From Clostridiales bacterium (GTDB lineage Bacteria > Bacillota > Clostridia > Lachnospirales > Lachnospiraceae): a stretch of DNA of 64,000 nt. Both the position numbers and the translations under genes were made by a program. Shown piece after piece: positions 17,241 to 25,530 of the stretch. Numbering within the stretch: position 1 is the stretch's first letter; each line of letters opens with the position of its first letter. The notes beneath the pieces are model-generated. The model saw only the letters and a program-made list of their open reading frames with translations. It made no database searches and was not told the DNA's origin. The stretch lies in contig JAGZDD010000003.1 of the NCBI GenBank assembly GCA_018369015.1, forward strand, positions 21,376 to 85,375. Direction: 5' to 3'.

Positions 17241-17272
17241 GTAACGATTCAGCCGCATGGCTGAATTGTTAT
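17241..17272. repeat. MITE-end hairpin
   Basis: gtaacgattcagcc (17241-17254) faces ggctgaattgttat (17259-17272), forming a 4-nt-loop hairpin made of two MITE-like termini with nothing between. It lies just before the amino-acid ABC operon and may influence its leader. Confidence 0.5.
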
Positions 17273-17295
17273 AAAAACACACAAAGGAGGGAGAT

Positions 17296-19059
17296 ATGAA
17301 AACAATTTTCTCTAAACAGCTGGCCGCATTAGGGCTGCTTACAGCCCTGCTGCTTTCCCTGTTCCCACAAAAAAACTTTGCAGGTGAAACACAGGATATA
17401 CAAAAGCTTCTGATAGCGACCGACGGCAGTACGCGGCCATACACCTATTACGACGAAAATAACCAGCTTACCGGCTATGATATTGAGGTTATTAAGGCCA
17501 TCGACGAGCTTCTTCCCCAATATGAGGTTGAATTTGAGGTTACTGAATTTCAAAGTATTTTTGCGGGTATTGATTCTGGCCGCTATCAGGCCGGAGCCAA
17601 TAACATCTCAAAAAACCCGGAACGCGAGGCAAAATATCTATTTGGTAAGCAATGCTATCTTTATAACCATGCGGTCATTGCCGTCAAGTCCGGGCGGGAT
17701 GATATTCATTCCCTTGCCGACCTGGCAGGTAAACGCACGCCGGTAAACCCTGTGGGAACGTTTATTCAAACCTTTTTGGAAACCTATAACGAGGAACACC
17801 CTGACGCTCCCATTGATTTTTTCTACTCTAAGCAGGATAATTTAAAAACCTATCAGGAGATTCTTGACGGAACTGTGGATTTTATGCTCAACGAGGAAAT
17901 TGTCCTCAACGCCTTAATTGACGAGTATCATATGGATTTGGATGTTATTAAGCTTTCCGATGAAGAAACAAAGCAGATTATGAATCCCGAAGGCTATTTT
18001 ATTTTCCCAAAAACAGCCCAGGGACAGCAGATCCGGGATGATTTCGACCAGGCTCTTAAGACGCTGATCGACAATGGAACGCTTTCAGAAATCTCCAAGC
18101 AGTATCTTGGCCGGGATTATGTGTCTAATATTACCTCTCTTAATAAGCCTACGCCAGGCGGTGAAGGCGCAGAAGACGCCAATGACCAGGAAAACACGGC
18201 CGCCGGGGAGGACAGCGGGGGAGAATACAGCGGCAGTTCACAGGACGATGGCCTTAGTCCCCGGGAAGACGGCCTTAGCCCGCAGGCGGACAGCGAAATC
18301 CAGGGCATTGGAGAGCTTTTTGACATTAAGCTTGTGTTTACACAGATCCCCAAAATACTGGCCTATCTGCCGACAACCCTCATCATTACCATTTGCGCGG
18401 CTGTTGGAAGTTTTATTCTCGGCTTTATCATCGCGCTGATTAAACGAAAAAAACTTCCGGTACTTTCTCAGCTATGTACCTTTTATGTTTCCTTCATGCG
18501 GGGAACGCCTATGATTGTCCAGCTTTACCTGACATTTTACGGAGTTCCCCTGCTATTTAAGTATATCAATTATTATTGGGGAACCCACCTGCCGGCAAGC
18601 TCCGCTTCTTCCATTGTTTTTGTTATTCTGGCCTTCACGCTTAATGAAGCCGCGTACAGTTCTGAAAGCATCCGCGCCGGGCTGGAGGCTGTAGATAAGG
18701 GAGAACAGGAGGCCGCCCTGTCTATGGGAATGTCGCCGCTGCTGACCTTCTGGCGGATCACCTTGCCGGAAGCCCTTGTCACCGCCCTGCCAGCCCTTGG
18801 AAATTCCCTGATCGGCCTTATCAAGGGAACCTCCCTGGCCTTTACGTGTGCGGTCATTGATATTACCGCCTCCGCTCAAATTATGGCCGCGGGCAATCTC
18901 CGCTATTTTGAAAGCTATCTTTCTATCGCGCTGATTTATTGGGCAATGACGATCATTATTTCCTGGCTGTTAAAACGGCTGGAGAAAAAATTAAAAGCTG
19001 ATGAACAGGAGGTGAGCCAGAATGATTCTGCAAATCGACAGCTTACGGAAAAATTTTAA
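17296..19059 (+). CDS. Amino-acid ABC transporter, substrate-binding protein fused to permease
   Basis: 587 residues with AAAGGAGGG before the ATG. Order: signal peptide (1-29), SBP_bac_3 domain (about 34-278; RPYTYYDENNQLTGYDIEVI is the typical amino-acid-binding start), a Gly/Asp/Glu/Ser-rich linker (about 285-335), and a HisM/GlnP-like permease (about 350-570) with the EAA loop EQEAALSMGMSPLLTFWRI. Fusion of binding protein and permease is established for glutamine/cystine-type systems of Firmicutes; exact substrate unknown. The ATPase gene overlaps its end by 38 bp. Acts at the cytoplasmic membrane. Confidence 0.92.
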   Translation: MKTIFSKQLAALGLLTALLLSLFPQKNFAGETQDIQKLLIATDGSTRPYTYYDENNQLTGYDIEVIKAIDELLPQYEVEFEVTEFQSIFAGIDSGRYQAGANNISKNPEREAKYLFGKQCYLYNHAVIAVKSGRDDIHSLADLAGKRTPVNPVGTFIQTFLETYNEEHPDAPIDFFYSKQDNLKTYQEILDGTVDFMLNEEIVLNALIDEYHMDLDVIKLSDEETKQIMNPEGYFIFPKTAQGQQIRDDFDQALKTLIDNGTLSEISKQYLGRDYVSNITSLNKPTPGGEGAEDANDQENTAAGEDSGGEYSGSSQDDGLSPREDGLSPQADSEIQGIGELFDIKLVFTQIPKILAYLPTTLIITICAAVGSFILGFIIALIKRKKLPVLSQLCTFYVSFMRGTPMIVQLYLTFYGVPLLFKYINYYWGTHLPASSASSIVFVILAFTLNEAAYSSESIRAGLEAVDKGEQEAALSMGMSPLLTFWRITLPEALVTALPALGNSLIGLIKGTSLAFTCAVIDITASAQIMAAGNLRYFESYLSIALIYWAMTIIISWLLKRLEKKLKADEQEVSQNDSANRQLTEKF

Positions 19060-19759
19060 CCAGACGCCGGTTTTAAAGGGCGTGAGCTTTAAAATAAATG
19101 AAGGCGAGGTTTTGGCGATTATCGGGCCTTCCGGCAGCGGCAAATCCACACTGCTGCGCTGCATTAATTTCCTCGAAAAACCCGATCAGGGTACGATCCG
19201 TTTTAAAGAGCGCGTCATTGACGCCGCCAGCGCCCGCAGCCAGGATATTGCCTGGCTGCGCCGCCACAGCGCCATGGTTTTTCAGCAATTTAATCTGTTC
19301 CGCTATAAAACAGCTCTGGAAAATGTCATGGAAGGTTTGAGAATGGTTCAGAAAATGCCGCGTCAAAAGGCCCGGGCGCTGGCTCTTGATCATCTTTCAA
19401 TGGTCGGGCTTTCCGACAGGGAAAGCTATTATCCCCGTCAGCTCTCCGGCGGCCAGAAGCAGCGGGTCGGTATCGCCAGGGCGCTGGCCCTGCACCCGGA
19501 TATCCTTCTGCTGGATGAGCCTACAAGCGCGCTGGATCCGGAAATGGTCGGCGAGGTTTTAGATGTTATAAGAAAGGCCCGAAATGACGGCCATACAATG
19601 ATCATTGTTTCCCACGAAATGGGATTTGTTTCAGAAATTGCAGACCGGGTGCTTTTTCTCGACCAGGGAGTCATCTGTGAAGAAGGTACGCCAGATGAAA
19701 TATTCAGCCATCCCCGGGAGGAACGCACAAAGCAGTTTTTAACCCGGGTGCGAATATAA
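19022..19759 (+). CDS. Amino-acid ABC transporter ATP-binding protein (GlnQ-like)
   Basis: 245 residues: Walker A GPSGSGKST, Q-loop FQQFNLFRYKTALENV, signature LSGGQKQR, Walker B LLLDEPTSALDPE, H-loop VSHEM, all typical of polar amino-acid importers. AGGAGGTGA precedes the ATG, which lies inside the fused permease gene; the 38-bp overlap indicates translational coupling. It energises the transporter encoded just upstream. Confidence 0.95.
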   Translation: MILQIDSLRKNFNQTPVLKGVSFKINEGEVLAIIGPSGSGKSTLLRCINFLEKPDQGTIRFKERVIDAASARSQDIAWLRRHSAMVFQQFNLFRYKTALENVMEGLRMVQKMPRQKARALALDHLSMVGLSDRESYYPRQLSGGQKQRVGIARALALHPDILLLDEPTSALDPEMVGEVLDVIRKARNDGHTMIIVSHEMGFVSEIADRVLFLDQGVICEEGTPDEIFSHPREERTKQFLTRVRI

Positions 19760-19766
19760 AATCATA

Positions 19767-19827
19767 GGCGCTGCAAAACCGGCACTGTTCACAGATACCC
19801 TGTAAACAGTGCCGATTTTGCAGCGCC
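19767..19827. terminator. Long bidirectional terminator hairpin
   Basis: 19767-19789 pairs with 19805-19827 over 23 bp with a 15-nt loop, followed by CCTTATTTC. It separates the convergent amino-acid and oligopeptide ABC operons. Confidence 0.75.
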
Positions 19828-19834
19828 CCTTATT

Positions 19835-21592
19835 TCATTCATTAAAGCATCTCACCCAATGTTCTTTTCCAGAAACTTTACATATATTCACATAATCCGG
19901 CTTTTCCTTAAGGCATTGGCTCCCTCTGGCCGGGCAGCGCGGCGCAAAAGCGCAGCCCCCGGTGTCCGGACCGGTTCCCTTAAGCCTGTCACTCTCCGGA
20001 TCACTGTCCTGACCGTTATCCTCTGCCATTTTCAAAACGGAGCTTTCTTTGCCGGAAAGCGCCGCGGCAAACAGCCGTTTTGTATATGGATGGCAGGGAT
20101 TTTCATAAATCTCCCGGACATCGGCCATTTCTACGATTTCTCCAAGGTAAATCACTGCCACCCGGTGGCAAATATGACGCACAATATTCAAATCATGGGA
20201 AATAAACAAAATCGTCAGATTTTTTTTCTTATGAATATCTAACAAAAGCTTTAAAATCTGCGACTGAACAGTAACATCCAGGGCGGATACCGGTTCATCG
20301 GCTACAAGGAGCTTAGAATCCATCAAAAGGGCGGTTCCAATGCTTATCCTCTGACGCTGTCCGCCGGACAGCTCATGGGCATAACGGCCATAATACGACT
20401 TATCAAGCCCGATTTGCTCAAGCATTTCCTCAGCCATTTTGCGTCGAAGCGCTTTATCCCTTATTCCCCGAAGCCGCAGAGGTTCGGATAATATAAAGCC
20501 AATCTTTCTCGCGGGATTTAAGGAGCTAAAGGGATCTTGAAAAACCATCTGGGGGCGGAGATTTTCTTCCATCGAAAGCGTTCCTGTAAAATCCCGGTTA
20601 AGCCCGACAACAGTTTTTGCCAACGTCGATTTGCCGCAGCCACTCTCCCCCACAATCCCTAAAATCTCACCGTCATAGACCGTAAGGTTCAAATCCCAAA
20701 TTACCTGCGCCCTTCCTTTATTCTTAAAAAAAGCGCTGGCCTTTTCCTTGTAAAAAACATTCAGGTGTTCCATCGTAAGCACTGGCTTTTTATCCTTTAA
20801 GGGCGGCAGGACGCCGGGCATACTGGCGACAAGCGTTTTTGTATATTCATGCTTTGGATGGTTCAGCACTTCATCCACGGTTCCCTGCTCCACAATAACC
20901 CCTTTGTACATGACGATCACCTTTTGGCAGATCTGCTTAATCACATTCAGGTCATGGGAAATAAAGAGAATCGAAACGCCCCTTTTTTCGTGGAGCTTCT
21001 TGAGAAGCCCTAAAATCTGCTCTTGGACAATAACATCCAGCGCGGTTGTTGGCTCGTCGGCAATTAAAAGCTTTGGAGAACAGATCATCGCCTGGGCAAT
21101 CATCACCCGCTGCCTCATTCCACCCGAAAGCTCATGGGGATATTTTTTGCACAGCGCTTCAGGAGCCTTAAGCCCCACATCCGCCAGCGCTTTGACGACT
21201 TCCTTATGGATCATCGCTTTGTCCATTTTCCTGTGAAGCCGCAGGCTTTCACCGACCTGCTGTCCAATCTTCATCACCGGATTTAAGGAGGTCATAGGCT
21301 CCTGGAAAATCATGGACATATCATTGCCGGCAATAGCGCTGCGCTCATCCCGGGAAAGCTTAAGCAATTCTTTGCCGTCAAAGGTCATTTTCCCCGAAAG
21401 GACCGACGCCTCCTTTGACAAAAGCCCCATAGCCGCCAGCGCTGTCATAGATTTTCCTGAGCCGGACTCCCCAACAACACCTAAGATCTCGCCGTCATTC
21501 ACCAAAAAGGAAAGATCGTCCACAACCTTATTCATTTTCCCATTTTCCGGGAAGCCAATAGATAAATGGCTTACCTCAAATAATGCTCCCAT
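19835..21592 (-). CDS. Dipeptide/oligopeptide (or nickel) ABC transporter, fused DppD-DppF ATPases
   Basis: 585 residues with two complete ATPase halves: Walker A GESGSGKS plus LSGGMRQR and LLIADEPTTALD; then GESGCGKS, LSGGQRQR and LLVADEPVSALD. The C-terminal CAFAPRCPARGSQC...CF motif is the oligopeptide-ABC C-terminal cysteine domain. Most organisms encode the halves as two genes; here they are one polypeptide. It powers the DppB/DppC permeases encoded just upstream (gap 11 bp) and is last in the operon. Confidence 0.93.
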   Translation of the reverse strand: MGALFEVSHLSIGFPENGKMNKVVDDLSFLVNDGEILGVVGESGSGKSMTALAAMGLLSKEASVLSGKMTFDGKELLKLSRDERSAIAGNDMSMIFQEPMTSLNPVMKIGQQVGESLRLHRKMDKAMIHKEVVKALADVGLKAPEALCKKYPHELSGGMRQRVMIAQAMICSPKLLIADEPTTALDVIVQEQILGLLKKLHEKRGVSILFISHDLNVIKQICQKVIVMYKGVIVEQGTVDEVLNHPKHEYTKTLVASMPGVLPPLKDKKPVLTMEHLNVFYKEKASAFFKNKGRAQVIWDLNLTVYDGEILGIVGESGCGKSTLAKTVVGLNRDFTGTLSMEENLRPQMVFQDPFSSLNPARKIGFILSEPLRLRGIRDKALRRKMAEEMLEQIGLDKSYYGRYAHELSGGQRQRISIGTALLMDSKLLVADEPVSALDVTVQSQILKLLLDIHKKKNLTILFISHDLNIVRHICHRVAVIYLGEIVEMADVREIYENPCHPYTKRLFAAALSGKESSVLKMAEDNGQDSDPESDRLKGTGPDTGGCAFAPRCPARGSQCLKEKPDYVNICKVSGKEHWVRCFNE

Positions 21593-21603
21593 GACGTTCC
21601 CTC

Positions 21604-22419
21604 CTAATGCTTCACCACGCGAAGGCCTTCGCTGATCATACTGAATCCAAGAATAATCAAAATAATCGTTACGCCCGGCGCGATGGCATACCAGGGCGTA
21701 TTAAATAAATAAGACTGGGCTTCTGAAAGCATACGGCCAAGGCTTGGGATCGGCGGCTGTACGCCAAGGCCAAGGTAGCTCATGCTTGCTTCCGCCAAAA
21801 CCGCATTGTTAAAGCCAATAGCCGCCGCTGTCAGCATACTCACAAAGGCATTTGGCAAAATATGCGAAAATATAATTCTCACAGGGCCTACGCCCATGAC
21901 TTTGGCGCTTTTTACAAAATCCAGCTCCTTGCAGCGAATCATCTCGCTGCGGACGATTCTCGCGAAGCTGGGAACAAATAAAATTCCCAGGGCCAATATA
22001 ACGTTCACCGTTCCAGGCCCTAAAAAGCTAATAAAAATCAGGGCCAGTAAAATGCTTGGAAATGACAGCAGCACATCGTTGACACGCATAATAATTTCAT
22101 CCAGCCAGCCGCCAAAATATCCCGTAAAGGCGCCCACAATCGTGCCGACGACAGCGCCCATAGCAACCGTACACAAAGCCACAAGAAAGGTCATCCCGCT
22201 GCCGCTCATCACCCGGCTTAAAATATCCCTCCCGAAATTATCTGTTCCAAGGGGATGGGAAAGGCACGGCGCCATATTCACGCTTAAAGCGTCCATTTCT
22301 GTCGTGGAATAAGGCGTCCAGATCTGCCCGACCATGGCCAGAACAAGGAAAAAGCCAGTAATAAAAAGCCCGATAATTAAATTGTAATTTCTTTTCTTTT
22401 TAACAGAAATTTCCATCAC
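21604..22419 (-). CDS. Oligopeptide-type ABC permease (DppC-like)
   Basis: 271 residues with an N-terminal extension plus first helix, then a BPD_transp_1 domain. Shows HPLGTDNFGRDILSRVMSGSGM, the diagnostic DppC/OppC start, and the EAA-type loop KSAKVMGVGPVRIIFSHILPN. Forms the membrane pore with the DppB-like protein 9 bp upstream. Confidence 0.93.
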   Translation of the reverse strand: MMEISVKKKRNYNLIIGLFITGFFLVLAMVGQIWTPYSTTEMDALSVNMAPCLSHPLGTDNFGRDILSRVMSGSGMTFLVALCTVAMGAVVGTIVGAFTGYFGGWLDEIIMRVNDVLLSFPSILLALIFISFLGPGTVNVILALGILFVPSFARIVRSEMIRCKELDFVKSAKVMGVGPVRIIFSHILPNAFVSMLTAAAIGFNNAVLAEASMSYLGLGVQPPIPSLGRMLSEAQSYLFNTPWYAIAPGVTIILIILGFSMISEGLRVVKH

Positions 22420-22428
22420 TATGGCCTC

Positions 22429-23373
22429 CTACTGTGCTTTTACCCGCGGGTCTACAAACTGGTACAATACATCGACAATAAAGTTCACGGTCACAACAAT
22501 CGCCGTAATATAGGTAACGACCGCCTGGACAACCGGATAATCCCGCCCGGAAATGGACGTAATTAAAAGGCGGCCCATTCCAGGAATACCAAAAACCTGC
22601 TCCACAATAATACTTCCCGCCATAATTTCCGCAATGACCATGGCAATAAAGGTAATGACAGGAATCAGTGCGTTGCGCAAAATATGCACATAAAGTACCC
22701 GCCCCTTGGTGCCGCCCTTGCTGTATGCTGTGCGCACATAGTCCTTTGGTACCTCGCTTAAAATTGAATTGCGCAAAAATTTCACAACCATAGCAATCTT
22801 TGGCAAGGCTACGGCAATGGCCGGGAAAACTAAAAAGCCAACGCAGCCCCAAAAGCTGTCGCCCGGATCTATAAAGGCCCCTGGCGAAAACCAATGGAGC
22901 ACAAGCCCAAAAATATAGGTAAGCAAAATGCCGAGGAAAAATGCCGGAACAGCCATAGTAATCTGGCTAAGCTGGTTTATGATCGTATCCAGCCACCGGC
23001 CCGCATAGCGGGCGCTGATGACGCCTAAGGGTATGGAAATCACAAGAATAATCAGCAGCGACATAACAGCCAGAATCGCTGTTACCGGCAGACGGTCGGA
23101 CATTAAAGAGGCGACAGTCACGCCATTGTACTGATAGGAATCGCCAAAATCGCCCTGAATGGCATCCGCCAGCCAGTTGACATAACGTACAGGAATAGGG
23201 TCATTAAGCCCCATTTCTTCCCGAAGCTGCCCGACCTGCTCCGGCGTGGCATTGGTTCCCAGCCTTGCCGTCGCCGCATCGCCGGGGATCACTGAAAATG
23301 CCGTAAATGTAATAAAGGATATAAACAATAATGTGATAATGAGAGTGATTAATTTTTTTATAATATATTTCAT
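22429..23373 (-). CDS. Oligopeptide-type ABC permease (DppB-like)
   Basis: 314 residues; six-helix BPD_transp_1 protein with the typical IPGDAATARLGTNATPEQVGQLREEMGL periplasmic-loop start and the EAA loop RTAYSKGGTKGRVLYVHILRNALIPV. The RBS (AGGAAA) lies at the border of a 300-bp repeat that separates it from the binding-protein gene. Confidence 0.93.
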   Translation of the reverse strand: MKYIIKKLITLIITLLFISFITFTAFSVIPGDAATARLGTNATPEQVGQLREEMGLNDPIPVRYVNWLADAIQGDFGDSYQYNGVTVASLMSDRLPVTAILAVMSLLIILVISIPLGVISARYAGRWLDTIINQLSQITMAVPAFFLGILLTYIFGLVLHWFSPGAFIDPGDSFWGCVGFLVFPAIAVALPKIAMVVKFLRNSILSEVPKDYVRTAYSKGGTKGRVLYVHILRNALIPVITFIAMVIAEIMAGSIIVEQVFGIPGMGRLLITSISGRDYPVVQAVVTYITAIVVTVNFIVDVLYQFVDPRVKAQ

Positions 23374-23390
23374 AATATTTTCCTGGGAAA

Positions 23391-23697
23391 GTTATCAAGT
23401 GGGCAGGCACATTTGATAACCCCAAGGTATGAGGACGTTGCTGCGTGCCTGCGTTGCTAAGCGCCGGTGTTGCTGTGTGCCAGTGGCACGCGTCCAGCAA
23501 CGACCGAAATGGAACGTAGACATACCTTGGGGCAGGTTTGCAAAAGTGCGGAGCACGGAGCAATCCTGGCTTTCATGCGTAGTGGAGCCGCGCATAGCGC
23601 GGCATGTGCGTTTCCTTTGAAAGTTCCGTCCGGCGCTGTGAGGCAGGCGTGCCTGCACACAATGGCCCGCAGACACCGTCCGGGCAAGGTGGTATGC
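23391..23697. repeat. Composite GC-rich dispersed repeat between dppA- and dppB-like genes
   Basis: About 300 bp of non-coding, palindrome-rich DNA in three modules that recur elsewhere: 23441-23520 matches 63811-63890 at 75 of 80 bases; 23571-23606 is the TTTCATG...GCGCGGCATG palindrome; 23627-23690 resembles the reverse complement of 52389-52462. Overlapping frames on both strands are by-products of the repeat. It sits inside an otherwise tight ABC operon. Confidence 0.8.
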
Positions 23698-23700
23698 ATT

Positions 23701-25257
23701 TTACTGTGCCGTTTTCATGTAGATTTTGGACATATCCCAGGCAGCTGTCGGATAGGAGGTATAGCCTCCGAATTTTGAATTAACTGCCACAAAATCCGCT
23801 GGATCTTCAATATATACGGAAGCTGCGTTTTCGGCAAGATTCACCTGAAGCTGCTTATAAAGCTTAGCTTTCTCGTCCGTATCTACGGCAGCCAATGCCT
23901 GAGCCAATGTTTTATCATAATCTGCGTTTGAATAATTGGCGATATTGTTGGACGCCTCAGTTCCATATTTTTTCAGCCAGTCACTTGGGGCTAAGGTTCC
24001 ATCAAACCCAATAACCGTTGCCTGATAGTTCCGGTTTGTATAAACATCCTCCAGCCATGTTCCCCATTCTACCTTTTTAATCGTAGCATTAATGCCTGCC
24101 TTGGAAAGCTGGTCCGCGATAATCTGGGCTGTATCGACATGCTGGGAATAGGAGCTTGGCACGGAAATTTCCAGATCAAAGCCATCGCCGTAACCAGCCG
24201 CAGCCAGCAATTCCTTTGCTTTATCTACATTATATTCATACATATTTTCCGTTGACGGCTCGTACCAGGTTGTAAGCGCCGGGATCATATGAGAACCGAT
24301 AAGATGGCTTTTCCCGTTAAATAAAAACTGGTTAATCTCCTCCCGGTTGACCGCGTAGCAAAGCGCCTGGCGCACCTGCACATTGGAAAGCGGCTCATAA
24401 GCATTGTTTAAATACATCGCATGGACAAGATTCATATTGCCTTCGACAACGCTAAACTGTCCTCCGGACATCTGTTCAAGCGTCTGTACCTGGGCAGTCG
24501 TCAGATAGTTAAGTATATCAATGGTTCCGGCCTGGAGCTGGGTAAAGGCTGTATCTGTGTCCGCAATAATCTTAAAGGTTGCGCCGTCCAGATATGGAAC
24601 ACCGCTTTGCCAGTAATTTTCATTCTTAGCAAGGACAAGCTCCTGGCCCGGTGTATAAGATACAAACTTAAACGGTCCTGTGCCAATAGGGCTGCCCTCC
24701 GGGTCCTCATTCGCCGCTGGGATGACTGCCAGGGTCAGATCCGCAAGAAACTCCGAATAGCCTTCCTTCAACTGAATCGTCACTGTCTTGTCATCATCAA
24801 TAACTACTTTATCCAGTAAACTGGAAAATGCGGAGGATTCGCCCTGAATCTCCGCATAACGTTCAATGGAATATTTAACATCCTCCGCTGTCACCGGGCT
24901 GCCATCGTGGAAGGTAACGCCATCTCTTAATGTAAATGTATAGGTTTTTGCATCTTCTGAGATTGTGTAATCACTGGCAATGGCCGGCTCTAAATCACCG
25001 GTGGATGTGGGCTTTACTAAGCCCTCGTAAATGTTAAATACCACACTCCGAGTTCCTGCGTCCGTTATTTGATGGGGGTCAAGACTCACCAGGTCCTGCG
25101 TCATTCCAAAAACAACGCTTCCGCCTGATGTTGGTGTGCCTTCTGAAGAAGTATTAGCTGTTTGCGAAGTCTCTGTTTTCTTGCCGCCTCCGCACGCGCA
25201 AAGTGCAGCAGATACTAAAAGTACCATGAAACTTAAAAGAATCGATTTCTTTTTCAT
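23701..25257 (-). CDS. Oligopeptide-type ABC substrate-binding lipoprotein (DppA-like)
   Basis: 518 residues with lipoprotein signal and lipobox SAALCAC, followed by a Gly/Thr/Ser linker. SBP_bac_5 signature: AEDVKYSIERYAEI region, GTGPFKFVSYTPGQELVLAKNENYW, and VRQALCYAVNREEI. Tethered to the outer membrane face; captures peptides or a metal complex for the DppBC-DF system. First gene of the operon; substrate cannot be told from the sequence. Confidence 0.93.
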   Translation of the reverse strand: MKKKSILLSFMVLLVSAALCACGGGKKTETSQTANTSSEGTPTSGGSVVFGMTQDLVSLDPHQITDAGTRSVVFNIYEGLVKPTSTGDLEPAIASDYTISEDAKTYTFTLRDGVTFHDGSPVTAEDVKYSIERYAEIQGESSAFSSLLDKVVIDDDKTVTIQLKEGYSEFLADLTLAVIPAANEDPEGSPIGTGPFKFVSYTPGQELVLAKNENYWQSGVPYLDGATFKIIADTDTAFTQLQAGTIDILNYLTTAQVQTLEQMSGGQFSVVEGNMNLVHAMYLNNAYEPLSNVQVRQALCYAVNREEINQFLFNGKSHLIGSHMIPALTTWYEPSTENMYEYNVDKAKELLAAAGYGDGFDLEISVPSSYSQHVDTAQIIADQLSKAGINATIKKVEWGTWLEDVYTNRNYQATVIGFDGTLAPSDWLKKYGTEASNNIANYSNADYDKTLAQALAAVDTDEKAKLYKQLQVNLAENAASVYIEDPADFVAVNSKFGGYTSYPTAAWDMSKIYMKTAQ

Positions 25258-25471
25258 TTTGGATTACCTCTCTAATCTCTAATAATTCTCCCATTATTTT
25301 ATTGTCTTATTCATTTTAATCGCTTGTGTATAAAAATGCAATGGTTTTTTTATTTTAAGGCATAAATCTGCTACTGCTTAATGGAATAACTTCAGGCGAC
25401 CGCAGGCAGCTTCTTCCCAATCTAACACCAGTAATTGTGTTCATCATCTCCTCTATACCGAACCCTCAAAT
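25258..25471. other. Intergenic region upstream of the dppA-like gene
   Basis: About 210 bp with AT-rich DNA next to the dppA-like start, presumably its promoter. No gene, RNA or clear operator was recognised. Confidence 0.4.
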
Positions 25472-25500
25472 AAAAAGATGGCCAGTTAGAGCCATCTTTT
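25472..25500 (-). terminator. Terminator of the LacI/GH31/sulfatase/GH13 operon
   Basis: A 10-bp stem AAAAGATGGC/GCCATCTTTT (25473-25482 region with 25491-25500) is followed on the minus strand by TTTTTATTTG, 30 bp after the GH13 stop codon. Confidence 0.75.
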
Positions 25501-25530
25501 CAAACCTATCTAGTATATTATTGTAAACAG

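Noticed and set aside
23395..23778. Several overlapping frames of 60-119 residues on both strands
   Set aside because: They fall on the GC-rich dispersed repeat, which lacks stop codons; no RBS, no homologue, Cys/Arg/His-rich translation typical of repeat noise.
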